Below, piece after piece: positions 51,562 through 61,186 of a DNA stretch of 64,000 bases. The DNA is from Thermoguttaceae bacterium. GTDB taxonomy: Bacteria > Planctomycetota > Planctomycetia > Pirellulales > Thermoguttaceae. The notes under the pieces were generated by a model. That model searched no databases, had not been told where the DNA came from, and worked only from the letters and a program-made list of their open reading frames with translations. A program made the translations under genes and the position numbers. The stretch's first letter is position 1, and each line of letters starts with the position of its first letter. Location of the stretch: assembly GCA_017939795.1 (NCBI GenBank), contig JAGBAA010000094.1, positions 1 through 64,000 on the forward strand, in the 5' to 3' direction.

Positions 51562-51737
51562 GGTCTCATGGATTAAATATTCATGAATCATTCAAAAAAC
51601 GTGATTTTGCAGCAGACAGAATACAGAAATGGTTCAGCTCTTCCGCTTTTTTAGAGACTCGCAAAGGTCTATTTCTCGATGAAAAGTCTTTCATACGGCG
51701 GTACTTCGCGAAAATCGTCAGACGGTCAGGATAATTC

Positions 51738-51760
51738 GCCCGCCGTGGGGTGCGGCGGGC
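51738..51760 (-). terminator. Hairpin after hydG
   Basis: A perfect 8-bp GC-rich stem (GCCCGCCG / CGGCGGGC, loop 7) starts 17 bases after the hydG stop codon. The sequence after it has only weak T content. Confidence 0.5.
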
Positions 51761-51776
51761 TGTTGGGAAATATGGT

Positions 51777-53195
51777 TTAGAAGCGGAAGTCGCGTTTTCC
51801 TTCATGAAGCTCGAAAAGGTGTTCGGCCGCGATGAGCCGGACTTTTTCGTTCGGGATCCGCTGGAGTTCCTTTTCGATGAGCGCCTCGCCGATCTCGCGA
51901 GTCTCCGGAGACGCATAGTCTTCCAGGTACTCCTTCAGCGTCATCAGCGCGTTCGGCTGGCAGCAGTTCACGATCTGACCGGATTTCACCAGACTCATGA
52001 ACCGGTCGCCTGTCCGCCCTTCACGATAGCAGGCCGTGCAGAAACTCGGAACGTGCCCCAGACGCATCAGCCAGTTCACCACTTCGTCGAGCGTCCGATT
52101 ATCCACGACGTCGAACTGCGAGGAATTTTCATCTTCCGGCTCCGGCGAAACATACCCGCCGACCGACGTGCGCGAAGCTCCGGAGATCTGCGAAACTCCG
52201 AGTTTCAAAACGCGTTCCCGCGCCTTGACCGACTCGCGCGTCGAGATGATCAGCCCAGTGTACGGCACCGCCAGACGCAGGACCGCCACGATCTTCGCGA
52301 ACGTATCGTCGTCGATCGCCTCGGAGAACATCAGCGGGTCAATATCGTCCGCCCGGCGGATCCGCGGTACGCTGATCGTGTGGGGACCAACTCCTTTCGC
52401 GGCTTCCAGGTGCTCGGCATGCATCAGAAGACCGACGAAATCGTACCGATACGGTGCCAGCCCGAAGAGCACACCGCACCCTACGTCGTCGATCCCGCCT
52501 TCCATCGCCCGGTCCATCGCCTCGGTATGGTACGCGTAGTTCGATTTCGGGCCGGTCGGGTGCTTTTCCTCGTAGATCTTTTTATTGTACGTTTCCTGGA
52601 ACAGGATGTACGTTCCGATCCCCGCGTTTTTCAACCGTGTGTAATTTTCGACCGTGGTGGCTGCGATATTCACGTTGACCCGGCGAATGGCTCCGTTTTT
52701 GTGGTGGATGGAGTAGATCGTGTCGATCGATTCCAGCACGTAGTCCAGCGGACACATCGTCGGATGTTCTCCCGTTTCGAGCGCGAGCCGTTTGTGCCCC
52801 ATGTCCTGAAGCGCAATGACCTCGGCTCGGATCTCTTCCTGCGTGAGCTTTTTGCGCGCAATGTGCGTATTTTTCATATGGTACGGGCAGTACGTGCAGC
52901 CGTTGACGCAGTAGTTCGAGAGATAGAGCGGCGCGAACATCACGATGCGGTTTCCGTAGAAACGCTGCTTGATCTCCATCGCCTCGGCGTAGATGCGCTC
53001 GTTCAGCTCCGGATCCGTACAGTCCAGCAGAAGGATCGCCTCACGGTGCGTCAAACCGGCACACGTGCGTGCTTTATCGAGGATCGCAGAGATCATCCCC
53101 CGGTCGTTGCGGTGCTCGTCCGCAAACGCCAAAGTCTCCCGGATCTCCGCGTCATTGATGAACTCTGTCGCGACACAGGACTTCAAATCGTACAT
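51777..53195 (-). CDS. hydG: [FeFe]-hydrogenase maturase HydG
   Basis: The 472-residue protein is HydG, a radical-SAM enzyme that splits tyrosine to make CO and cyanide for the active-site cofactor of [FeFe] hydrogenase. The SAM cluster motif is CVNGCTYC (Cys96, Cys100, Cys103). The C-terminal auxiliary cluster is at CTACYREGRTG (Cys386, Cys389) with NCCQPNAL (Cys411/412), which separates HydG from ThiH. YEEKHPTGPKSNYAYHTEAMDRA is a family block. AAGGAGAG precedes the ATG. The TM1266-like regulator gene lies just upstream on the same strand. HydE, HydF and the hydrogenase itself are not in the window. Confidence 0.95.
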   Translation of the reverse strand: MYDLKSCVATEFINDAEIRETLAFADEHRNDRGMISAILDKARTCAGLTHREAILLLDCTDPELNERIYAEAMEIKQRFYGNRIVMFAPLYLSNYCVNGCTYCPYHMKNTHIARKKLTQEEIRAEVIALQDMGHKRLALETGEHPTMCPLDYVLESIDTIYSIHHKNGAIRRVNVNIAATTVENYTRLKNAGIGTYILFQETYNKKIYEEKHPTGPKSNYAYHTEAMDRAMEGGIDDVGCGVLFGLAPYRYDFVGLLMHAEHLEAAKGVGPHTISVPRIRRADDIDPLMFSEAIDDDTFAKIVAVLRLAVPYTGLIISTRESVKARERVLKLGVSQISGASRTSVGGYVSPEPEDENSSQFDVVDNRTLDEVVNWLMRLGHVPSFCTACYREGRTGDRFMSLVKSGQIVNCCQPNALMTLKEYLEDYASPETREIGEALIEKELQRIPNEKVRLIAAEHLFELHEGKRDFRF

Positions 53196-53337
53196 TTTCT
53201 CTCTCCTTTACTTTTTGAACTCCGCGTTAATTTCTGTTTCCTGTTTTGGTTTTGTTTGGTTTTGTTTTTTGTCTCTGGCTTTGCTCTTGCGGCTCTGGCT
53301 TGAGACCCGGTCTCCGTTTCTGCATCCCGGAATTCGG

Positions 53338-53595
53338 TCAGCCGCCCGTTTCCTTTTTCGAGCAGACTGATTTGGCGCTTACGCCAGGAAGCATTCCGAG
53401 TTTTCCGGAAAGTGAGCTGATGATGTCCGGCGGTGCGTCAAGCATCACGCTGATGACGTTTACCCCGTGCGGGCGATACGGGATCCCCATCCGGCCGATA
53501 ATGTGCTCGGAATAGTCCGACAAAAGCGCGTTGATCTGCTCGACCGAACGGCTCTCCTCCACGATGATCCCAATGATCGCGATGCGCTTTCCCAT
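53338..53595 (-). CDS. TM1266-like iron-only hydrogenase regulator
   Basis: The 85-residue protein is a small ACT-like ferredoxin-fold protein of the TM1266 family, annotated as an iron-only hydrogenase system regulator. It starts GKRIAIIGIIVEES and contains NALLSDYSEHIIGRMGIPYRPHGVNVISVMLDAPPDIISSLSGKLGMLPGVSAKS, the classic alternating strand-helix pattern. These genes are nearly always beside hyd maturation genes, as here (hydG follows by 142 bases). The inner ATG was taken as start; the longer frame runs through a hairpin. It may sense a metal or redox cofactor, but the mechanism is not established. Confidence 0.85.
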   Translation of the reverse strand: MGKRIAIIGIIVEESRSVEQINALLSDYSEHIIGRMGIPYRPHGVNVISVMLDAPPDIISSLSGKLGMLPGVSAKSVCSKKETGG

Positions 53596-53654
53596 TTTTC
53601 TTCTATACTTTCCGGCTTGCCGTACTTTTTGTGTTTCCCATGCCCTCCGGCCAC

Positions 53655-53690
53655 AAAAAAATCCCCGTTCCAGTGAAGAAACAGGGATTT
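53655..53690 (-). terminator. Terminator or attenuator hairpin
   Basis: On the minus strand AAATCCC pairs with GGGATTT (with an inner GTT/AAC), and the stem runs into seven T. It ends the candidate RNA, upstream of the hydrogenase regulator gene. Confidence 0.75.
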
Positions 53691-53908
53691 TGAACATTCA
53701 AAAATCAGGACTGACAGACCACACCACAGGCACGTGCGTTTCCGTACCTGATGCACCTGCCATTTTGCACAACCGCAAAATTTCAGTCACTCCCGCCTTC
53801 ACTGCCCGGAACCCCCGGCACTTCAGAACGAAATCATTTTATGAGCCGATCGGCTCTTCATTTTTTTTGTTTTTTGCGTCTTTGGTCAGAAAGGATCTTT
53901 CCATCAAC
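53655..53908 (-). ncRNA. Candidate structured RNA or leader upstream of hydrogenase regulator
   Basis: A promoter at 53915-53942 would start transcription near 53908, and a T-run terminator hairpin ends at 53655, giving an RNA of about 250 bases that stops 60 bases before the TM1266-like start codon. Inside it are a GAGCCG/CGGCTC palindrome, a 7-bp hairpin ATTTTGC/GCAAAAT, a 7-bp CAGGTAC/GTGCCTG hairpin with a 10-base loop, and a G/C-rich block. No open frame of more than 14 codons has a ribosome-binding site. It may be an attenuated leader for the hydrogenase operon or a free small RNA. SRP, 6S and tmRNA features are not present. Confidence 0.4.
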
Positions 53909-53914
53909 ACTTTC

Positions 53915-53942
53915 ATTCTACCATATTCGGAAATTTCCGCAA
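53915..53942 (-). promoter_or_regulatory. Promoter upstream of hydrogenase regulator
   Basis: On the minus strand TTGCGG and TAGAAT are 16 bp apart; TGG precedes the -10 box. It is about 310 bases from the TM1266-like start codon. Confidence 0.7.
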
Positions 53943-54079
53943 GGGGGATAGTGCCAAAAATGTGAAAAAATACCAATTTGTTGAGTTTTTTCAAATTCCG
54001 TTTGCGAATCTGCTTTTTTTCTGAATGGCCGATCTGGAATCCGCAACCTTCGGAAACAGGACCATGGAACCCTGGAAAA

Positions 54080-56245
54080 TCACCGAATAAACAGAAGTTC
54101 CATATATTTCGGAAGCGGCCAGAGTTCATCGTCGGTCATCATTTCCAAATTATCGACGATGACGCGGAGTGCGTACATTCCCTTCAGGACAGAATCACGA
54201 TAGTGCCGCGCTCTCTCCATGACGTTTTTCTGAGCGTTGACCCCGGCAAGTGCCTTTTTCAGCTCGTCGATCCCCTGGATCAGAAGGTCGATCTTGACGT
54301 CCAGTTCAGAAAGGACTTTCTTCTGCGTAATGGACGTAAGTGCCGGCAAAATGTTCGCCTTGTGCCGCAGAACTGCCGGAAAAATCATGGTTTGGGCAAT
54401 TCGAAGCATCGCAGACGCTTCGATATTTCGGATCGTGCAGTAATTTTCTGCCATGATCTCCTGCCGGCTGTGGAGTTCCGTTTCGTTCATGACGCCGTAC
54501 TTTCCAAAGAGGGCGACGGATTCTTCCTCCGTGTAGACCGGGAGACAGTCTACCGTGTCTTTCAGATTCGGCAAACCGCGTTCTGCAGCTTCTTCGACCC
54601 ACTCCATCGAGTAATTATCGCCGTTGAACAGGACCGGTCGGTACTCGCGGATCATTTCGCGAAGGAGTTCCCGCACGACAGCTCTGAATTCCTTCCCCTG
54701 TGCCGATCCCTCTTCGATCCGCGAAGCCGCGAAGTCCAGACTTTCCGCGACGATCGTGTTGATGATGGTGACGGCAGCTGCGGAATTCTGACTTGAACCG
54801 ACGGCGCGGAACTCGAATTTGTTTCCGGTGAACGCGAACGGACTCGTACGGTTTCGGTCTCCAGCATGGCGGGTGAATCTGCGGAGGATCGGCATCGGGA
54901 TCGCACGTTCCGCGTCATCTTCATGCGGATAGTCTGCCGGTGCACTTCCGTCCGCAATAAAGTCCAGAATGTCTGTGAGGTCTTTGCCGAGGTAGATGCT
55001 CATGATCGCCGGCGGAGCTTCCGCTGCGCCAAGCCGAAAGTCGTTCTGCGGCGATGCGGCCGAAAGACGCAGGAGTTTCGAATAGCGATGGACTGCCCGA
55101 CAGACTGCAGAACAAAAGACGAGAAACTGGAGATTGCTTTCCGGAGTATCTCCCGGATTAAGCAGGTTTTCCCCCGTATCGGTCCCGATGGACCAATTGT
55201 TATGCTTTCCGGAACCATTGACGCCGGCAAACGGCTTTTCGTGCAGGAGGCAGAGAAATCCGTGACGGCGGGCGACCTGGCGCAGAAACTGCATGACGAG
55301 CATCTGGTGATCAAGTGCGAGATTCGTCGTCTCAAACGTCGGCGCAAGCTCAAACTGTCCGGGAGCTGCTTCATTATGGCGCGTTTTGATCGGAACACCC
55401 AGGCGCATCAGCTCGAATTCAACTTCCGTCATGAATGCCAGAACACGTTCCGGGATCGCACCGAAGTAATTGTCGTCCAGTTCCTGCCCCTTGGGAGGAC
55501 GCGCACCGAAAAGCGTTCTTCCGCAAACGAGCAGATCCGGACGCTGAAGTGCGATCTGGCGGTCTACGAGAAAGTACTCCTGCTCAACACCCAGCGTACA
55601 CTCGACCCGCGATGCCGTCTCATTGCCGAAAAGTCTCAGGAGACGCAGTGCCTGACGGTTCAGAACGTCCAGAGAACGAAGCATCGGCGTTTTCTGGTCC
55701 AGGGAGTCGCCCGTCCAACTCACGAACATCGTAGGGATGACGAGCGTTGCGCCGTTCGGATTTTCGAGGATGAACGCGGGACTTGAAGGATCCCAAGCTG
55801 TGTATCCGCGAGCCTCAAACGTCGCGCGAAGCCCGCCGGATGGGAAACTGGAAGCATCGGATTCCCCGCGGACGAGCTCATTGCCGCTGAATTTCGCGAT
55901 GGCTTTCAGGTCGCCGGCCGGCGTAAGGAAACTGTCGTGCTTCTCCGCAGTCTCGCCAGTCATCGGCTGGAACCAGTGCGAGTAGTGGGTCGCTCCGCGT
56001 TCCATCGCCCAGTCACGCATCGCGGCAGCGACTGCCGGAGCGATCGACGGATCCAGTCCGCCGCCGCGTTTTACGGTCTGCTGGAGAGATTCAAAAACCT
56101 CGGCAGGCAGACGTTCTTTCTGGACCGACTCGGTAAATACGTGCGAGGCGTAAAGCTCGGTCAGAGAAGTATTGCGGAAATCACCCCGACCATTCGGCGA
56201 GGTCTGGGTCCCAACGAATTCGATCGCATTTTGACGGGCGTTCAT
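54080..56245 (-). CDS. glnN: Glutamine synthetase, type III
   Basis: The 721-residue protein is a type III glutamine synthetase, which joins ammonia to glutamate using ATP. It has the family-specific length and blocks: [13 protein letters not shown] (active-site Glu pair), [40 protein letters not shown], and [22 protein letters not shown] with the ATP and glutamate residues. GSIII enzymes are typical of Bacteroidetes, cyanobacteria and some planctomycetes and form dodecamers. It probably starts at the ATG shown; a TATACT box with TGG before it is at 56322-56327. It reads toward the hydrogenase regulator but a separate promoter lies between. Confidence 0.95.
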   Translation of the reverse strand: MNARQNAIEFVGTQTSPNGRGDFRNTSLTELYASHVFTESVQKERLPAEVFESLQQTVKRGGGLDPSIAPAVAAAMRDWAMERGATHYSHWFQPMTGETAEKHDSFLTPAGDLKAIAKFSGNELVRGESDASSFPSGGLRATFEARGYTAWDPSSPAFILENPNGATLVIPTMFVSWTGDSLDQKTPMLRSLDVLNRQALRLLRLFGNETASRVECTLGVEQEYFLVDRQIALQRPDLLVCGRTLFGARPPKGQELDDNYFGAIPERVLAFMTEVEFELMRLGVPIKTRHNEAAPGQFELAPTFETTNLALDHQMLVMQFLRQVARRHGFLCLLHEKPFAGVNGSGKHNNWSIGTDTGENLLNPGDTPESNLQFLVFCSAVCRAVHRYSKLLRLSAASPQNDFRLGAAEAPPAIMSIYLGKDLTDILDFIADGSAPADYPHEDDAERAIPMPILRRFTRHAGDRNRTSPFAFTGNKFEFRAVGSSQNSAAAVTIINTIVAESLDFAASRIEEGSAQGKEFRAVVRELLREMIREYRPVLFNGDNYSMEWVEEAAERGLPNLKDTVDCLPVYTEEESVALFGKYGVMNETELHSRQEIMAENYCTIRNIEASAMLRIAQTMIFPAVLRHKANILPALTSITQKKVLSELDVKIDLLIQGIDELKKALAGVNAQKNVMERARHYRDSVLKGMYALRVIVDNLEMMTDDELWPLPKYMELLFIR

Positions 56246-56622
56246 GGAATTTTTGGAAAACTCTCAAACAGGAAAACATAAATAGTCGGAAACGGAAACA
56301 AAAACCGATCTCCCGTCATTCAGTATACCAGAAATTTCATTTTCGCCTATCCCCCGCAGGTTAAAATGGAGGAATTTTTCCATTAAAATCAGAAAAATTT
56401 TCCGATCGTATCGACTTTTCTGCTCTGATTGGGCAGGCTCGGTAAAATAAAAAAGAGTCTGTTGCGTAGAAGTTGACGATACGGGTACTCGGAATCGAAG
56501 GGGGCCGAACGCCTGGGATCGAAGACCCGGCAGAACGTCGAAACTGAAGATGGACCGTATGCCTCCAATCGGACTTTCCTGACCCCCGTTCCTGATCCCC
56601 CTGATTTTAAGGAGAATTTGAA
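56246..56622. other. Divergent region between glnN and BON-like gene
   Basis: This 377-base gap contains the glnN -10 box (TATACT on the minus strand, 56322-56327), several polyA runs, and on the right a TAAGGAGA ribosome-binding site for the small BON-like gene. No gene or RNA was recognised in it. Confidence 0.5.
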
Positions 56623-56871
56623 ATGACGAAATCAAACATCCGCCCGATACTGGAAGAGATCGAAAGCAAGGCGCGCAGTCTCCTGAGCAGCAGTCCGATC
56701 TCCGAGCTTCGCCGTCTGAAAATCGAATCCGCAGACGACGGTCTGTGCCTCCTGGGGTCTCTTTCGACCTGGCACCATAAACAGCTTGCGCAGGAACTGG
56801 TACGCCGGCTGAGTCCCGCTCCGATCCCGATCCGAAATCTCACCAGCGTACGTTCCGAATACGAAAGATAA
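56623..56871 (+). CDS. Small BON-like protein
   Basis: The 82-residue protein starts after TAAGGAGA. Its central part (SELRRLKIESADDGLCLLGSLSTWHHKQLAQELVRRLSP) fits a BON-type domain: two short strands and helices with the Leu-Gly-turn pattern seen in osmotic and periplasmic BON proteins. No signal peptide is visible, so it is probably cytoplasmic. Planctomycetes carry many such short proteins of unknown role. It stands alone, convergent with the 1195-residue gene. Confidence 0.7.
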   Translation: MTKSNIRPILEEIESKARSLLSSSPISELRRLKIESADDGLCLLGSLSTWHHKQLAQELVRRLSPAPIPIRNLTSVRSEYER

Positions 56872-56920
56872 GCACCGCCGAGAGCGGGATCTTGGAGCTT
56901 CTGTTTCGTGAAACAGAAAA

Positions 56921-56961
56921 ACGCCTGATCCCCAGCTGACCTGGATGCTGGAGAGCAGGCG
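56921..56961 (-). terminator. Terminator of 1195-residue surface protein gene
   Basis: On the minus strand an ACGCCTG/CAGGCGT stem with an inner CCAGC/GCTGG pair runs directly into five T. It starts 56 bases after the stop of the large gene. The plus-strand side has no T-run. Confidence 0.7.
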
Positions 56962-57016
56962 TCCGAAAAGAGGAAATTTCCGCAGGAAACCTGGATCGTT
57001 TCAAAAAACGGGGACA

Positions 57017-60000
57017 CTACTTGACTTTCCGCAGGGTTTTGATCGGAGATTCAAGTGAATTTTCAGCCGGTTCCACGGCGAGAGCCTGGACTTTGAAATC
57101 GTATCCGACTCCGGAACTCAGGCCGAAGATCGTCGTCTTCACCGTTCCGGAAACTGCCGTTACGGAGACGGTGCTCCAATCCTGAGTTCCGCTTTCCGCG
57201 TAGCTGAGCAGGTAGGAGACGGCTCCGTTGACCGCCTTCCACGAGATTTCCGCACTGCCTGCCGTTTTAGTTGAGACGGTCGAGATCTTCGGCATGGAAA
57301 GCCACGTTCGTGCCGAGAGTTCCCCACTTGTTTCCGAGGCCAGGAAGTAGCGGTCTTTTGCCGCCAGGACACGCACGAGATAATCCGAACCGCCTGTCAG
57401 ACGCGAGATCGTGTACGTGTACCGAGTGCCGTCAAATGCGAGTTTTGATGCATCAACAGACCCCGCATTGGACCAGCGGCCTTTCTTGACGTCAAAGTAC
57501 TGGATCGTGTATTTTGTCGCTTTTGATCCGGAATTTTTCCCGTACGCGGCCTCCCATGAAACTTCGATGGTCTTCTCTCCGGTCGCGGCGGCCGAGAGGA
57601 TCTTCGGTACGAGATACGGCGCCATCGTGGTCTTGACGTTCACGCTGCTGGTGAGGGCAGAAGTCCCTGTCCTGTTGGCGAATTGGGCCTTGATCTTGTA
57701 CTGCGTGTTGCTCTGCGCGTTCGTGAAGGTCAGGACTCCGTTTCTGAATTCGACGGCAAGCCCATTCGAGAACGTTCCCGTCCCGGACCCGTTTTCCAGT
57801 GCGATCGCGATGGTTTCGCCTTTTTCGAACATGAGCGTCAGTGTATCCGCTTCTTCTGCCAGGTTCGTGGAGGTGAAATTCGAGACATTCACCACGAAAG
57901 AGTCGTCCTTGACGGCCTTTCGGTCAAACGACATTTTTGGGGCCGCAAGAACGACCGCCTGCGTTTCGGCAGTCTGAGCGTCTGCGATCCCCAGCGGAGT
58001 CACGCGGATCTCCCACGTCGTGCCGGCCTTGGCGTTGATCTTAAGGTTCGTTGCGTTCTTGACCTTTTTCGTCGTCCAGCGCGACGTGCTCACGTCGCGG
58101 TACTGTACGGAATACTCGGTGCACCCATCCACGCTTTCCCAATTGACGTAAAGTGCTTTTCCATTTTCGATCTGGACCGTCACGAGAAGCGGAACGTCGA
58201 CCGATTCAACGGCCCCAATGTCCAGACTTTCGTCAGAGAGACGTACGTTTCCCAAAAGGTCGGCTATTTCGCGCAGTTCATCACTGCCGCCCACGCCAAA
58301 TATCTGAGGCACGTCGCGGCCGTTTGTCCCTTTGTTCTTCAGCGGCGAGTTGCGGTGAAGCGCCGGAGACCAGTTTTGCCAGGAAGTCAGACTGCCCGCG
58401 CCGGAACTCGCCGGAAGAGTTTCTGCGAAAATTCGGTCACGTACCGCTTCAGTGTACGCAATTCCGTATCCGCTTGTCCTGTCATTCGTCATGGAGTACA
58501 TGACGTCCCATGTTCCGCGATCCAAATTCATCTGTTTGTCGAGTTCAGGTCCGTTCTCCACGATGATGGAGTTTCGGATCTTTACGTTTCCGGCACTGGT
58601 CGAGTAGATCGCGATGCCGTTTTCCGTACGGCTGGATGTGTTTCCGACGATCGTGCAGTTGCCTATGGTCAGGGAACTGGTCGAATAGATCGCGCCGCCT
58701 CCGGATGTGCCCGCAGAACAGCCGGCGATGAGGGAAGATGTGAGCGTCAGGTTTCCGGAATTCATGACGGCTCCGCCCGCTCCGTCGGTTTCGCAGGCGA
58801 GGATGGAAACGCGGTCAAGTTTGGCATTCGCGTCCTTTTTTACGTAGATGGCGGCTCCGCGTTCTCCGTCCTCATGAACTGCACCGGAGAGCGTCATTCC
58901 GGCGAGGATGACGGGATCCGAGCTCGTTCCGCCGGTCACGTAGAAGAACCGTGAGCCTGCATCTGCTGTGAACGAAACGCCGTCGGCCAGAATGTCGAAA
59001 TTTCCGGAAATCGTCAGTTCCCCTTCCGTCAGGTGAATGGCCGAAATGCCGGACGCAAAGCGGATCTCTTTCACCGCGCTGTTTTCATTCGCAGCCTGAA
59101 CGGCTTCCCGTAACGAGATCTTTCCGTCCTGAGCCGTGGAATCCGCATTCGTATCCACGATGATGGAAGTTCCGGAAAACCGCGGCGTGTACTGTGCCGT
59201 GACGGTCAGGTCTTCCGCAGCGTTTTTCCACGGCTGGTCCCAGCCGGAGAAATCGTAGAGATCGCGTGCCGGCGGCGTCGGTGCTTCGATCGGAGCGCCT
59301 TCCAGATCGGAAACGCCGTCTTTCGTGAGGACTTCCTTCAAAAGCGTGCCGTCAGAGTCCACGAATTCAATCCGAATGGGCGACTCGTACGCTCCGATGT
59401 CGACGGTATCTCCAAGAGTACGCAGAGTGCCGGAAATGTCGGTCCCGTTTTCCGACGCAAGTGCCTCGACCGCCGCGAGGAAAAGCGCGTTTGCGCCCAT
59501 CGCCTGCATTTGGGAGCAGACGTCATTTGTCGGATCGGAGTCTTCGTCTTTCAGGACGAGTGCCGCATTTTCCGTATGTGCTGGGCTGTCTGGCGCACCA
59601 TCCCATGTTTTCCAGTCCTGGTCGGCAGGAAATTCCTTAAAGATCTCCTGTTGAATGAGTGAGTTGACGATTTTGGTCATGCTGGAACTGCTGCCGGCAA
59701 CCTGACTCAGTCCGCTGATCCCATCGGAGAGGATGGAATTCCACACCCCGCAGGATTCCGAGTCGTTGAGCAGATCCAGGTCCCGGTTTCCAGCAAACGT
59801 AGAATTCACGACAAATGAACGGGATGTGAGGTCTGTGGTGTACGCGCCGAATAGTCCGGCTGAATTATCTGTCAGGATTGAATTCAGGATGAGTGTTTCC
59901 GCGGCGTCAACGTCGAGAACGGCACCTCCGGCAGCTGCGGAATTTCCTGAGATCCGGGAATGGCTTACGAGCAGGTGGCCGGCATGGTTGCCGATGGCTC

Positions 60001-60604
60001 CGCCGCCAAATGAGGATGTGCTCTCGAATATTCCGCACTCCTGAACAGTCAGCCAGCCGCCGTCGGTCAGGAGGATCGCCCCGCCGTAAATGTCCATTTC
60101 GTCACCGTGGGCATTCCCGTTCTGGAGCGTCAGGCCGAGAAAGACGACGGAGTCAGTTTCCGTTCCGCCGACGACGTGGAAAATGCGGCTCGCCTGGTTT
60201 CCGTCGATGGTGAGGCCGGTATCTGCGACCAGATCGAAGTTTCCAGAAATGTGCAGTTCTCCTTCCGTCAGGACGATCTTTTCGATTCCGTCGGCAAAAC
60301 GGATCTCGCGGATCGCTTCATGCTCGTTGGCGTACTCGACCGCTTCACGCAGCGTCACGAAAGCATCGTCTGCCGACGCATCCGCCGGTCCATCTGCCTC
60401 ACTGTTGACGATCAGTACGGATCCCGCACAGAGAGATCCCAGATTTGCAGGAGTTACGCTCAAAAGATTTCTCGATTCCAGTGATTCAAGACGCAGTGTT
60501 TTGCGGAATTTGCGTGTGTCCGTTTTTGAATTTCGGGAACGTTTCGGAACAGAGTTTGTCCGCAGGAAGGTATTTTGTTTCCAGATTTTCAACAGTTTCT
60601 TCAT
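57017..60604 (-). CDS. LEPR-XLL surface protein, beta-helix and FN3
   Basis: The 1195-residue protein has the planctomycete LEPR-XLL-type motif LESLESRNLLS (residues 39-49) after a basic N-terminus, marking export to the surface. Two beta-helix modules follow (about 62-430 and 520-795). They are duplicates, sharing TLREAVEYANE/SLREAVQAANE, IREIRFADGIEKI/VKEIRFASGISAI and GELHISGNF/GELTISGNF blocks. Between them lies an InlB-type repeat (DLYDFSGWDQPW). The C-terminal third has about three fibronectin-III-like domains (ALYVNWESV, IEVSWEAAYG, AEISWKAVNG). It resembles an adhesin. The start ATG is preceded by AAAGGTCA, and no partner gene lies close by. Confidence 0.8.
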   Translation of the reverse strand: MKKLLKIWKQNTFLRTNSVPKRSRNSKTDTRKFRKTLRLESLESRNLLSVTPANLGSLCAGSVLIVNSEADGPADASADDAFVTLREAVEYANEHEAIREIRFADGIEKIVLTEGELHISGNFDLVADTGLTIDGNQASRIFHVVGGTETDSVVFLGLTLQNGNAHGDEMDIYGGAILLTDGGWLTVQECGIFESTSSFGGGAIGNHAGHLLVSHSRISGNSAAAGGAVLDVDAAETLILNSILTDNSAGLFGAYTTDLTSRSFVVNSTFAGNRDLDLLNDSESCGVWNSILSDGISGLSQVAGSSSSMTKIVNSLIQQEIFKEFPADQDWKTWDGAPDSPAHTENAALVLKDEDSDPTNDVCSQMQAMGANALFLAAVEALASENGTDISGTLRTLGDTVDIGAYESPIRIEFVDSDGTLLKEVLTKDGVSDLEGAPIEAPTPPARDLYDFSGWDQPWKNAAEDLTVTAQYTPRFSGTSIIVDTNADSTAQDGKISLREAVQAANENSAVKEIRFASGISAIHLTEGELTISGNFDILADGVSFTADAGSRFFYVTGGTSSDPVILAGMTLSGAVHEDGERGAAIYVKKDANAKLDRVSILACETDGAGGAVMNSGNLTLTSSLIAGCSAGTSGGGAIYSTSSLTIGNCTIVGNTSSRTENGIAIYSTSAGNVKIRNSIIVENGPELDKQMNLDRGTWDVMYSMTNDRTSGYGIAYTEAVRDRIFAETLPASSGAGSLTSWQNWSPALHRNSPLKNKGTNGRDVPQIFGVGGSDELREIADLLGNVRLSDESLDIGAVESVDVPLLVTVQIENGKALYVNWESVDGCTEYSVQYRDVSTSRWTTKKVKNATNLKINAKAGTTWEIRVTPLGIADAQTAETQAVVLAAPKMSFDRKAVKDDSFVVNVSNFTSTNLAEEADTLTLMFEKGETIAIALENGSGTGTFSNGLAVEFRNGVLTFTNAQSNTQYKIKAQFANRTGTSALTSSVNVKTTMAPYLVPKILSAAATGEKTIEVSWEAAYGKNSGSKATKYTIQYFDVKKGRWSNAGSVDASKLAFDGTRYTYTISRLTGGSDYLVRVLAAKDRYFLASETSGELSARTWLSMPKISTVSTKTAGSAEISWKAVNGAVSYLLSYAESGTQDWSTVSVTAVSGTVKTTIFGLSSGVGYDFKVQALAVEPAENSLESPIKTLRKVK

Positions 60605-61049
60605 GAAGTGACCTTTAGTTTTTTCGGATCTGTATATTTTCCGTACATGCGAGGCCGGACGTTTAGTGCAGTGCCGTTTTCATCGATGCGGCGTTTTTTC
60701 CGGATCATGCGGTACCAGGGACGTTCCACACTGTTTTGTATTTGGCCAGCGCATGGAATGCACATACTCTACGCAAAAAATCGGTCTACAGTTCATGAAA
60801 AAAAAGAGAAAGGCAAAAATTGCGGGTCGTGCGCACGACATTCATTCGCGAAAATCGGTAAAAGAGAAAGAAACCGTGTATCCGAACGCGGATCCCGCAA
60901 AAAATTTCTCTCCAGGATCTTGAGAAATGCCCTGGGCTGCTGAATTTCCTGCCAGGTCTGCTGGAAGACTCATGGAGAGTACTCCAGACCTTGAGAGCTG
61001 CCGCGTTTGAAGTGTCGGGAAAAACTCTCAGAAAAATTGCGGGGCACTC
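60605..61049. other. Divergent intergenic region, no gene seen
   Basis: The 445-base gap between the large surface-protein gene and the Gfo/Idh promoter has no credible gene. Promoter elements for the leftward gene could not be assigned with confidence (a weak TAGAGT at about 60770 is possible). Confidence 0.45.
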
Positions 61050-61078
61050 TTGACTTTTTCTGTGTTTCGTGGTATCCT
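61050..61078 (+). promoter_or_regulatory. Promoter of Gfo/Idh gene
   Basis: TTGACT (61050-61055) and TATCCT (61073-61078) are 17 bp apart, with TGG before the -10 box, about 110 bases before the start codon. It rules out the longer upstream frame as coding. Confidence 0.7.
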
Positions 61079-61186
61079 GAACGTATCGTTCACGGAGCGG
61101 GAAATATTTTCACATTTTTTCGCATGATTTTGCGTCTGCTCCGTCCCCTTCCTTACTCAACCCACCTTTTCAGAAAGGATCGACGA

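Noticed and set aside
53655-53908. Candidate SRP RNA in the leader upstream of the hydrogenase regulator (a CAGG...GGAA string is present)
   Set aside because: The bases flanking the GGAA do not pair as needed, and the conserved AGCAG side of the loop is absent.
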